From Christiangramia fulva (lineage in GTDB: Bacteria > Bacteroidota > Bacteroidia > Flavobacteriales > Flavobacteriaceae): a DNA stretch of 64,000 bases. Shown piece by piece: positions 18,601-25,552 of this stretch; position 1 is the first letter of the stretch; each line of letters opens with the position of its first letter. A program made the translations under genes and the position numbers. The notes beneath the pieces were generated by a model, which ran no database searches, was not told the DNA's origin, and saw only the letters and a list, made by a program, of their open reading frames with translations. Location: positions 2,356,001-2,420,000 of the forward strand of contig NZ_CP028136.1 in the NCBI RefSeq assembly GCF_003024155.1, given 5' to 3'.

Positions 18601-20770
18601 GATTGATGTAGTACCATTTTCTGCAATAATAACTGTAGGGGTGGATAAAGATTACCAAACCATAAATGGAGCACTTGATGCGATTTCAAGAATGGACAGG
18701 CCAAACGATGAACGTGTAACTGTTCTTATAGATCCGGGCAATTATGAAGAAATGCTGGTGATCAATGAGAATAATATCACTTTGAAAAATGCAGCTTCTA
18801 TACCAAGTATCGAACTTACCAATCAGGGAGTTGATATTGCCGATAATGCCGTACGTATTACCTCATATTATGGATATGGCTACAATTACTATAGCCAGGG
18901 AACCGATAATAAATGGAATGCAGAAGCGCTGGCCGTTAATAAAGCAAATGGATCTCAGCCGTATGATAATGTATCAGGAACAACCAATGGTTCTTATTGG
19001 GATGCGACTCTAGTGGTTTCTGCCGATGGATTTATCGCTGAAGACCTTATTATTGAGAACTCCTTTAATCAGTATATCTCTAAAAAAGAATCGGAAGACA
19101 TCGTTGTTATGGTAAGTGGTAACCGTGGCGAGCGTCCTACCGGTTACGGTAATACCAGCGTACAGAACCGAAGCTTTGTAGAACGAGCTGCTGCCATTGG
19201 CATAGCCGGGGGGTCAGATAAAGTTATTCTGTACAAATGCCGGATTGTTGGTAGACAGGATTCTTTTTACGGAGGATCTGATGCCAGGGTGGTAATTTAT
19301 AAAGGAGCCATGATGGGCGCGGTAGATTATATTTTTGGTGGAATGACCGCGGTTTTTTATAAATCAGATCTTGTGTTGAACACCAGCGATGTAAGTAGTG
19401 ACGCCGCTTATATTACCGCTGCGCAACAGGATGGCGGTAGAGGTTTTCTTATGTATGAAACGAATATAATTTCAACAGTACCAGGTGTTAATACAGCTTC
19501 CTCCCAGGGAGCAAAACCCGGATACTTTGGCAGGCCATGGCAGGCCAATACCAGCGAAGTTGTATTCTTTAAAACTTATATAGATACTTCTTCCTATCCA
19601 GGTTATGAAGGAGAGTCTTTAATAAACCCCGAAGGTTGGAAAAGCAGCCTTGGAGGTGAATCTGAAAAAATGTATGAATACGGAACAATTGAAGCTTCTG
19701 GGGTAGACCATTCCGCAGATCGCGTTTCATGGTCAACCGTGCTTGACAGCCCGGTTCTTAAAGATGGTACCGATATCACAACCTTTAATTTTACCAAGGG
19801 AAATGATGGATGGGATCCTCTTCCAGCCCTCGTTGCCAATGATGATACCGACAATGACGGTATCCTGGATATTGATGATAATTGCGTGTCCACTCCAAAT
19901 TCAGATCAGGCCGATATGGACGGTGATGGAATTGGAGATGTTTGTGACGACAGTGACGGCGACGGCCTGGTAGATAGCGAGGACCATTGTCCTAATTCCC
20001 CGGAAGGAGCAGTCGTTGATGTATTTGGTTGTGAGGTTTTTAATCTGGCTGCCGATAATTACAACATAACTGTACACGATGTTCGCTGTAATGGAAATAA
20101 TGATGGCTATATCAGTATTAGTGCAGAAGATACCAGTTATACTTATAATGTTTCGGTTACAGGAGCAGATACCGGCTCTGCAAGCTTATCCTCTTCCAAC
20201 GGATTTTCAGCTAATATCGAAAATCTGAAGGCAGGAACTTATGCTATATGCATAACCATAGATTCCCGTGATAATTATGAACAATGTTTCAGTGTAACCA
20301 TTGAAGGTCCTGCTCCGTTGGCAGCTTATTCATCGGTAAATTATTCAAATAATACTGTGACCTTTTCATTGTCAGGTTCCAAGGCATATTCTATTGATCA
20401 TAATGGTGAAACAATTTCTACCACTCAATCGAGCATAGTGCTGGATCTTAAACCCGGGAAAAATAAATTCGCGATTTATACCAATTCAGATTGTCAGGGC
20501 AAAGTTTTCAAAGAAGTATTGATGTCTGACGATGTGGTACTATTTCCAAATCCTACAATGGGGGAACTTAAGGTTTACATCAACGGAGACGATACCAATA
20601 TAGATGTGTCGCTTATCGATCTAAGCGGAAGAGAATATTATTCAGGAAATATGGATATACCTTCAGACAGGGTTCTGAATCTTGATCTTACCAATTATAG
20701 CAATGGGGTATATTTTCTTCTGTTGAAGTCAGAAAAGGTAAGTAAATCATTAAAAGTTATTAAATTATGA
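15632..20770 (+). CDS. Giant multidomain pectin methylesterase (CE8) with T9SS sorting domain
   Basis: 1712 residues. A signal peptide ends at Y-S-Q (residue 22). Two copies of a ~257-residue module (starting at residues 24 and 449, each D-V-W-D-F-G-A-x-Q-L-D) surround a beta-sandwich at about 288-440. More beta domains fill about 706-995. The CE8 pectinesterase helix spans about 996-1390, starting TVGVDKDYQTINGALDAI. Catalytic Asp1210 (GRQDSFYGG), Asp1232 (VDYIFGG) and Arg1301 (FGRPW) are all present. Thrombospondin type-3 calcium repeats follow (about 1403-1467, DTDNDGILDIDDNC), then a SprB-like beta repeat and a type A sorting domain from about 1636 (LFPNPTMGELKVY to KSLKVIKL). It should be exported by T9SS and anchored or released outside the cell, removing methyl esters so that the PL9 lyase, whose gene overlaps by 4 bp, can act. 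Confidence 0.92.
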   Translation: MKKQLQLLALFLLLGLFKGYSQNLPDVWDFGATQLDASQYNNMLTVDVINSWYDASITPGSSGNVLPDFTTGILSWTGGGNDRLRTTNTDLTRYDENINDYPDFKGRIYVNSSGATGRYLNLDLNEDDVVTVVARSQNGNGNIHFDYVADSNLQNDAFAVGTEPTELTFVAKEAGNYHIYDDTDKPSYFRVVRKSATYASITGNLDVTAAPGIPDGYSIIFTNAAGKTWSSTVAGGTYNVDLPVGYQYDLSLEGADGYSISSATTLEVTESTSSFDVSIKDNNTSAAAEAGKTYTYSFADGSEIPQTSYTSLRYDTFQTNDGIFTINSNTNDESLKFGYHDSTHGLVMFPGNSVDMMVAGNATISFIVCTYGSATDAVFEFTDKDGNVLGSIPGQNIGGADAYASSFTYSGPAGKITATLKSDNFPTAEVYIHGLVIENAAAIEPSNGLADVWDFGAEQLDESQYNNRLTVDIINSWYDESITPGSSGNVLPDFTAGVLSWIGGGNDRLRTTNTNLTRYDENVSSDVFTGRVYVNSRGATGRYMSITLSEDDEVSLWVLGQDGVGKLHFEYVADPSIQNDVADVGGEVTQVNFVAKEGGTYHIYDAADKPSYFRIIRKSATYVDLSGNVDLTEAAGIPDNYSINFTNEAGKTWNVTPSGGTYQVSLPVGYQYSLSLEDANGYIISNGTTLEVTEATTSYDINIQKVEIYTVSGSIIGLGDHIQDLSLSFIPDPDANSIYVPQPVLDKDASTYTVQLEPGIDYTIQAEGVNDYYIPDNILQISGDTNHNITFDPKPLQEVTIVANGLTDAQKADLVLTFTNLNESGYSYTFSDISAVALRDGVYKVSASGLDKYPLQLAPTSNLTIQGEAVTKTLDFENVTNWTFDDVVITNDTEFYKGLTFTGSIKNEKAKGHLVGGSGGTIEVPLQPGQKMIVTYYYAADFNIDGGDAITTNSGSTSQLEHVTYVYPGTEAGSAVISINATTYITNIEVIDVVPFSAIITVGVDKDYQTINGALDAISRMDRPNDERVTVLIDPGNYEEMLVINENNITLKNAASIPSIELTNQGVDIADNAVRITSYYGYGYNYYSQGTDNKWNAEALAVNKANGSQPYDNVSGTTNGSYWDATLVVSADGFIAEDLIIENSFNQYISKKESEDIVVMVSGNRGERPTGYGNTSVQNRSFVERAAAIGIAGGSDKVILYKCRIVGRQDSFYGGSDARVVIYKGAMMGAVDYIFGGMTAVFYKSDLVLNTSDVSSDAAYITAAQQDGGRGFLMYETNIISTVPGVNTASSQGAKPGYFGRPWQANTSEVVFFKTYIDTSSYPGYEGESLINPEGWKSSLGGESEKMYEYGTIEASGVDHSADRVSWSTVLDSPVLKDGTDITTFNFTKGNDGWDPLPALVANDDTDNDGILDIDDNCVSTPNSDQADMDGDGIGDVCDDSDGDGLVDSEDHCPNSPEGAVVDVFGCEVFNLAADNYNITVHDVRCNGNNDGYISISAEDTSYTYNVSVTGADTGSASLSSSNGFSANIENLKAGTYAICITIDSRDNYEQCFSVTIEGPAPLAAYSSVNYSNNTVTFSLSGSKAYSIDHNGETISTTQSSIVLDLKPGKNKFAIYTNSDCQGKVFKEVLMSDDVVLFPNPTMGELKVYINGDDTNIDVSLIDLSGREYYSGNMDIPSDRVLNLDLTNYSNGVYFLLLKSEKVSKSLKVIKL
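15701..16472 (+). repeat. Intragenic module copy 1 in the giant methylesterase
   Basis: Encodes the first DVWDFGA module. Its sequence recurs at 16976-17747 with most residues identical, for example SWYDxSITPGSSGNVLPDF, GGGNDRLRTTNT and DKPSYFR. The second half ends in a small domain with G-K-T-W and LPVGYQY. Likely an internal duplication of a carbohydrate-binding unit; the binding role is inferred. Confidence 0.8.
16976..17747 (+). repeat. Intragenic module copy 2 in the giant methylesterase
   Basis: Second copy of the module at 15701-16472, about one residue shorter in the E-N-x-x-x-D loop. The two copies differ mainly at third codon positions and surface residues, which suggests an old duplication maintained by selection. 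Confidence 0.8.
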
Positions 20771-22617
20771 AAAAGTCTATAAATATACCTTTTATAAAAC
20801 TCCTTCTCATTTTTTTCATGGGTACTATAGCAGTGTCTTGCTCCAAGGAGGATGATTCTGAAATCATCAACTTTAATACTCCTGGAGCCGCACAACTTGT
20901 ACTTCCACAGGATAATACAGAATGCGAAGTGGGTGAGGTCGTTGCAAACATGGCAGAAGTAGCTTTCGAATGGAATGAAGCAAGTGATGCCGAACGTTAT
21001 GATCTCGTTATTACGAATTTGGCAACCCAGGAGGTAACTAAAAGACCCAACCTTACCACTACATCTTTAATGGTAAGACTTGAAAGAGGAAATCCATATT
21101 CATGGGTTATTGTTTCAAAAAATAGAGGAGAAGAAACTACTACTTCTAATCCTTACAGGTTCTATGTTGCCGGAGAGGCAGGATCGAATAACGTTCCCTT
21201 TCCCGCCACTTTATTGGCACCAGCCTCAGGAGCTACGGTTACACCGGTTGATGGAAAAGTAACCCTGGAATGGGAAAGTGATCTAACCGATATTGATGGT
21301 GATCCACTTACTTTTACTCTATTCGCAGATGCAGTAGATGGAAATCAGGAACCTTTGGAAGAATGGAAAGGCCTTACTGAAACTTCCATGGAAATCCAGG
21401 TTGATCCCAATTCAGTTTATTACTGGCATGTAGAAACCAGCGATGGAAAAAACACAGCCATTAGCAATACATTTTCATTCAGGACGGGAGTTAATTCCTC
21501 TTCTATTAATGGTAAAGTGGTAAGTACTTCTCAGGAAATTCTCGATGCCATTGCTGCAGCAATGCCTGGGGAAAATATTTATATCCATGGTGGAGATTAT
21601 ACTTTTAATTCGCCAATCCAGATCAATACCAGTGGTAGTGCAGGCAATATGATTTCCCTTTTGGCCTATCCAGGTGATGATAGCCGCCCAAAATTCGATT
21701 TTTCTTCGATGAGCGAAAGTTCATCTAACAGGGGAATTGAATTGAAAGCGAATTACTGGCATATAAAAGGAATCGATGTTTATAAGGCCGGGGATAACGG
21801 GATGCAGGTAACAGGAAATAGTAATATTGTTGAATTCTGTACTTTCTCTGAATGTGCAGATACAGGTCTTCAGCTGAATAGTGGTGCTTCCAACAACACG
21901 ATCCTGAACTGCGATTCTTATTTTAACGCCGATTCTTCCCTTGAGAATGCTGATGGGTTTGCCGCTAAACTGGATGTAGGTAGCGGGAACAAATTTGTAG
22001 GTTGCAGGGCATGGCAAAATCTCGATGATGGTTGGGATGGTTACCTGAGAAATGGTGATAATGTTACCACCTCTTACGAGAATTGCTGGTCTATTAAAAA
22101 TGGTTATCTCAAAGATGGCACTCCAAGCGGAGGAGATGGTAACGGCTTCAAAACCGGAGGAAGTGATAATAAAGATCTGAAACATAATGCCCTCTACGTA
22201 AGATGTATCGCGGCAGGAAATTTTGCCGATGGTTTTGATCATAACAGCAACAGAGGAGATGTAACCCTTTATAATTGTTCTGCTTATGACAATGGTAAAA
22301 ATTACGGTTTCGGTAGTACAAATCCTCTTGGAAAACTTACCATTAAGAACAGCAATGTTTTGGGCGATGTAGGAAGCATAAATGCCACAACCCTTGATGT
22401 GAGTAATAATAGCTGGATGGATGGTATCGTGACCACTTATGAAGATTTTGAAAGCATCGATTACTCTGAGCTTACCAGTGCCAGAAAAGCTGACGGTAGT
22501 CTGCCTGAGGTTAGTTTTTTCCACCTGGTTTCGGGTAGTGATCTTATTGATGCAGGAGTTGATGTGGGTCTTCCTTACAATGGTTCCGCGCCAGATCTTG
22601 GGGCATTTGAATTCTAA
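20767..22617 (+). CDS. Pectate lyase family 9 (PL9) lipoprotein with two FnIII-like domains
   Basis: 616 residues. A lipoprotein signal ends I-A-V-S-C (about residue 26) followed by S-K-E-D-D-S-E, a good surface-export signal. Residues about 35-130 and 140-240 look like fibronectin-III domains. The beta-helix catalytic domain runs from about 250 to the end and matches PL9: A-G-D-N-G-M-Q-V, F-S-E-C-A-D-T-G-L-Q-L, N-C-D-S-Y-F-N-A-D-S, E-N-A-D-G-F-A-A-K-L and N-L-D-D-G-W-D-G-Y. Lys401 in GFAAKLD corresponds to the catalytic Lys of the family (Lys273 in Pel9A), and the surrounding Asp cluster would hold calcium. It should cut demethylated homogalacturonan by beta-elimination at the cell surface. 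Its ATG overlaps the methylesterase stop (ATGA), so the two are coupled. Confidence 0.92.
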   Translation: MKKSINIPFIKLLLIFFMGTIAVSCSKEDDSEIINFNTPGAAQLVLPQDNTECEVGEVVANMAEVAFEWNEASDAERYDLVITNLATQEVTKRPNLTTTSLMVRLERGNPYSWVIVSKNRGEETTTSNPYRFYVAGEAGSNNVPFPATLLAPASGATVTPVDGKVTLEWESDLTDIDGDPLTFTLFADAVDGNQEPLEEWKGLTETSMEIQVDPNSVYYWHVETSDGKNTAISNTFSFRTGVNSSSINGKVVSTSQEILDAIAAAMPGENIYIHGGDYTFNSPIQINTSGSAGNMISLLAYPGDDSRPKFDFSSMSESSSNRGIELKANYWHIKGIDVYKAGDNGMQVTGNSNIVEFCTFSECADTGLQLNSGASNNTILNCDSYFNADSSLENADGFAAKLDVGSGNKFVGCRAWQNLDDGWDGYLRNGDNVTTSYENCWSIKNGYLKDGTPSGGDGNGFKTGGSDNKDLKHNALYVRCIAAGNFADGFDHNSNRGDVTLYNCSAYDNGKNYGFGSTNPLGKLTIKNSNVLGDVGSINATTLDVSNNSWMDGIVTTYEDFESIDYSELTSARKADGSLPEVSFFHLVSGSDLIDAGVDVGLPYNGSAPDLGAFEF

Positions 22618-22668
22618 AAAAATCAATTTCATTCATTTTAAAATGGTTGAATTGATCTAATTGGAAAT

Positions 22669-22718
22669 AAGGCACTATTTACCGAATTCTGAAATTTGGT
22701 AGATAGTGCTTTTTTTTA
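22669..22718 (+). terminator. Intrinsic terminator after the methylesterase-PL9 operon
   Basis: GCACTATTTACC (from 22672) pairs with GGTAGATAGTGC (22698-22709, one mismatch), with an AT-rich loop, followed by a run of eight or more T from 22710. It ends the operon before the GH28 promoter at 22878. Confidence 0.86.
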
Positions 22719-22877
22719 ATCTGGAGTTTACGAAAGGATAATAAAATTAAAGATCAATGTTTAATGCTCTGGCTGCCTTTACTTGCCAGAAAGGTTTCAA
22801 GAAAGGATTCTTTATTTTTGCTAAAAATTGTTCCCATCCTGAAATTTTTATCTTAAAAAGCATTTATTCATAGACTA

Positions 22878-22946
22878 TTGAGTCAGTTTTTGCTATTTAT
22901 CTTTGGAAGTAAACAATTATTAATTACATTAGTGCAATCGATTACA
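22878..22946 (+). promoter_or_regulatory. GH28 promoter (TTG/TATCTTTG) with downstream LacI operator 4
   Basis: The -33 TTG is at 22878-22880, then 17 bp, then a perfect TAnnTTTG element TATCTTTG at 22898-22905. The operator TGCAATCGATTACA lies at 22933-22946, about 20-35 bp downstream of the expected start point, and is identical to operator 2 before susC (the shared string extends to TTAGTGCAATCGATTACAAA with one differing flank base). A repressor here would block elongation or promoter clearance. The layout also settles the start codon of the GH28 gene at 22953. The rest of the 335-bp gap holds only the terminator. Confidence 0.8.
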
Positions 22947-22952
22947 AAAAGT

Positions 22953-24386
22953 ATGAAACCTTTCTCCTTTTCAATAATTATCATAGCCCTCGTGGCTGTT
23001 TTTTCTTCCTGTAAAGATCAGGATAGCCGTATTGCCGCGAAAGATACCGTTGTCGCTAAAGATTCCATCTGGCAAAGAGCCGATGAGATTGTCCAGAATA
23101 TTGCTATTCCGTCCTTTCCCGATAAAACTTTCAATATTACCGATTTTGGTGCGAAGGCCGGGGGCGAAGTAGACAATACCGAAGCTTTCAGGAAAGCTAT
23201 CGCCGAATGTGTTGCTCAGGGAGGAGGAATGGTGTTGGTGCCACAGGGGAAATTTCTTACCGGTCCCATACATTTAAAAAGCAATGTAAACCTGCATTTA
23301 CAGGAAGGAGCCGAAGTACTTTTCACAACTGATAAAGATGCTTATCTACCCGTGGTACACTCTTCTTATGAAGGCGTGGAACTGATGAATTATTCTCCCT
23401 TGATCTATGCTTATGGTGAGAAAAACGTGGCAGTTACAGGTAAAGGTATATTCAACGGGCAGGCCGATAATAAAAATTGGTGGCCCTGGGCAGGAAAAGA
23501 TACCTATGGTCATAAAGATGGTGAACCTTCGCAAAATGATGAAAATAATCTTCCTACCCTGCGAAATATGAACGAAAAAGGCGTTCCGGTTTCCGATCGC
23601 GTCTTCGGAAAAGGGCATCAGATACGGCCCTCCTTTTTTGAAGCGTTTGAATGTGAGAATGTACTGGTAAAGGGCGTAACCTTTACAAATGCACCATTCT
23701 GGATACTACATCCAATAAAATCAGAGAACGTAACCATAGATGGTGTTACCGTGAATAGCCATGGCCCCAATAATGACGGCTGTGATCCCGAATATTCAAA
23801 GTACGTTCATATCACGAACTGTGTATTCAATACAGGTGACGACTGTATAGCCATAAAATCGGGTCGTAATGAAGACGGACGTCGGGTGGCAATTCCCAGC
23901 GAAAATATCGTGATCGAAAATTGCATTATGAAAGACGGCCATGGGGGAGTGGTAATAGGAAGTGAAATCTCAGCGGGCGTGCTCAATGTGTTTGTAAGGA
24001 ACTGTAAGATGAACAGTCCGGAACTCGAGCGAGCCATTCGGATAAAAACCAATACCAAGCGTGGGGGAACTATCAGGAACATATATGTAAAAAATCTGGA
24101 AGTAGGCGAGGTAAAAGAAGCTGTTTTAAAGATAAACACGCATTACGGCATCTATGACAACCAGGAAGGAGAATTTATGCCGGTGATCAGGAATATAAGG
24201 CTTGAAGATGTAAATGTTGAAAAAGGTGGAAAATTTGGCATTCTCATTACAGGTAGGGAGGAGTCTCCTGTAAAAGGCGTGAGTTTGAAAAATGTCACCA
24301 TTAAAGGAGCTGAAACCCCTGTTTCTATTGAGCATTCAGAACCTATTAAATATGAAAACACCACCATCAACGGTAAAAAATATTAG
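22953..24386 (+). CDS. GH28 polygalacturonase lipoprotein
   Basis: 477 residues. The start is the ATG at 22953; an in-frame TTG at 22878 is instead the -33 promoter element, and reading from it would translate the promoter and operator. A lipoprotein signal ends F-S-S-C, followed by K-D-Q-D. The beta-helix begins FNITDFGAKAGGEVDNTEAFRKAI. All GH28 catalytic motifs are present: N-N-D-G (Asp275), G-D-D (Asp296, Asp297), G-H-G-G (His330) and R-I-K (Arg363, Lys365). It hydrolyses alpha-1,4-galacturonic acid linkages; the N-terminal layout is closest to exo-acting bacterial GH28, which would release monomers or dimers, but the mode is inference. Expression is probably LacI-controlled. Confidence 0.93.
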   Translation: MKPFSFSIIIIALVAVFSSCKDQDSRIAAKDTVVAKDSIWQRADEIVQNIAIPSFPDKTFNITDFGAKAGGEVDNTEAFRKAIAECVAQGGGMVLVPQGKFLTGPIHLKSNVNLHLQEGAEVLFTTDKDAYLPVVHSSYEGVELMNYSPLIYAYGEKNVAVTGKGIFNGQADNKNWWPWAGKDTYGHKDGEPSQNDENNLPTLRNMNEKGVPVSDRVFGKGHQIRPSFFEAFECENVLVKGVTFTNAPFWILHPIKSENVTIDGVTVNSHGPNNDGCDPEYSKYVHITNCVFNTGDDCIAIKSGRNEDGRRVAIPSENIVIENCIMKDGHGGVVIGSEISAGVLNVFVRNCKMNSPELERAIRIKTNTKRGGTIRNIYVKNLEVGEVKEAVLKINTHYGIYDNQEGEFMPVIRNIRLEDVNVEKGGKFGILITGREESPVKGVSLKNVTIKGAETPVSIEHSEPIKYENTTINGKKY

Positions 24387-24460
24387 ATCCTCTTTTCTTC
24401 AGTGAAATGAGGCCAATGAAACAATTAATTAATAGTGTGTGTTAATATTGTTTATTAAGG

Positions 24461-24503
24461 GTTCAAAAGGAAAGCCGGCGCTGTCCGGCTTCTTTTGAGC
24501 TTT
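24461..24503 (+). terminator. Strong intercistronic hairpin, possible attenuator
   Basis: GTTCAAAAGGAAAGCCGG (24461-24478) pairs with CCGGCTTCTTTTGAGC (24485-24500) with two bulges and one mismatch around a 6-nt loop. The following T run is only three bases, so it may terminate only part of the transcripts or act as an RNA-processing or stability element that lowers expression of the eight downstream genes relative to GH28. Confidence 0.6.
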
Positions 24504-24529
24504 AAAATCGAAAACCAATTATTGAAATT

Positions 24530-25552
24530 ATGAAAAAATTTTTTTTAGTTCCTGTTTTGGCTTCGGCCATTCTTTTTTCCTGTAAAAACCAGGAAGACCA
24601 GAATTCTACTGCTAAAAATGCTGCAGTAAAAGATACCGTGCAAAATACCGATTTTGGTACTTACTCTGAATTGTCCATAAAAGAAGGTGGCGAATGGAAA
24701 GGCAGAAAATATGAGGGTGGAACCTTTAAGAATGTAGATTCAGTTGAATTGCCGGCGAACCATACCGATCATTCTTACTTTATAAGGTATGAAGGACCCG
24801 GTTGGGAAAATAAGAATATAGCCTATAGGCTTTATTTAGACTGGAGAAATGCCATTGATATCTTCGGGAAAAGAGTCGATACCCTGGTGCTACCACACGT
24901 GGGGCAGGATAATTTCGATTCTTACCATGAAGCTTCTCCCTGGGGTCAGGATATTCTTCACTCCGGAAAAGCCCTCGGAATTGGTGGTTTTGGCCGGTAT
25001 ATGAACGATACCGTGGCCCACTTCCGCAATGTTTCAAAGACTTTTGCGAAAGTTCATAACAACAAAGAGAATGCTTCGGTGACAATTAATTATAAAGACT
25101 GGAAAACCGGTGAAAAAACCATAGACCTGGAAGCAAATATTTCTATTACTCCTGATGATCGCTACCTCAAGGTAGAACTGGATCCTTCCAAAGCAATTGA
25201 AGGTCTTACCACCGGCATAGTGAAGGTGGAAGGTGTTCCGTTGATCAAGAAAGTAAGCGATTCGGGCAAATGGGCCTATATCGCTACCTATGGTACACAA
25301 ACACTGGTGAACGAAACCGATAAACTTGGCATGGCCATTTTCTACAAGTCCGATGAAGTTTCAAAGATCGTAGAAGGTCCCGATGATCACCTGCTCATCT
25401 TTAAGCCCACTTCCGAAGAGATCACTTATTATCCTTTGGCTGCCTGGGACGAAGAGAAGCAGGGCATCACCAGCAAGGAAGAATTTTTGAATGATTTGAA
25501 CCAAAAGCTCCAGGTTCTTGACCAGACCGGAAGCCTAAATTCTAAGGAATAA
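24530..25552 (+). CDS. DUF4861 lipoprotein of pectin loci
   Basis: 340 residues with a lipoprotein signal ending L-F-S-C and then K-N-Q-E-D-Q. The remainder is rich in beta strands and matches the DUF4861 type by several segments: SYFIRYEGPGWENKNIAYRLYLDWRNAIDIFGK, LPHVGQDNFDSYHEASPWGQDILHSGKALGIGG and TYYPLAAWDEEKQGITS. The reaction of the family is not known to me; it is regularly found beside GH105 in pectin and rhamnogalacturonan loci. The Asp, His and Trp residues conserved in PHVGQDNFDSYHE look like a possible active site. Its stop shares one base with the GH105 start (TAATG), a tight coupling that suggests joint action on unsaturated oligomers. Confidence 0.85.
   Translation: MKKFFLVPVLASAILFSCKNQEDQNSTAKNAAVKDTVQNTDFGTYSELSIKEGGEWKGRKYEGGTFKNVDSVELPANHTDHSYFIRYEGPGWENKNIAYRLYLDWRNAIDIFGKRVDTLVLPHVGQDNFDSYHEASPWGQDILHSGKALGIGGFGRYMNDTVAHFRNVSKTFAKVHNNKENASVTINYKDWKTGEKTIDLEANISITPDDRYLKVELDPSKAIEGLTTGIVKVEGVPLIKKVSDSGKWAYIATYGTQTLVNETDKLGMAIFYKSDEVSKIVEGPDDHLLIFKPTSEEITYYPLAAWDEEKQGITSKEEFLNDLNQKLQVLDQTGSLNSKE

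Noticed and set aside
21721..22632. A 303-codon open frame antisense to the PL9 gene.
   Set aside because: It mirrors the codon pattern of the beta-helix repeats, has no recognisable domain, and PL9 is certain on the other strand.
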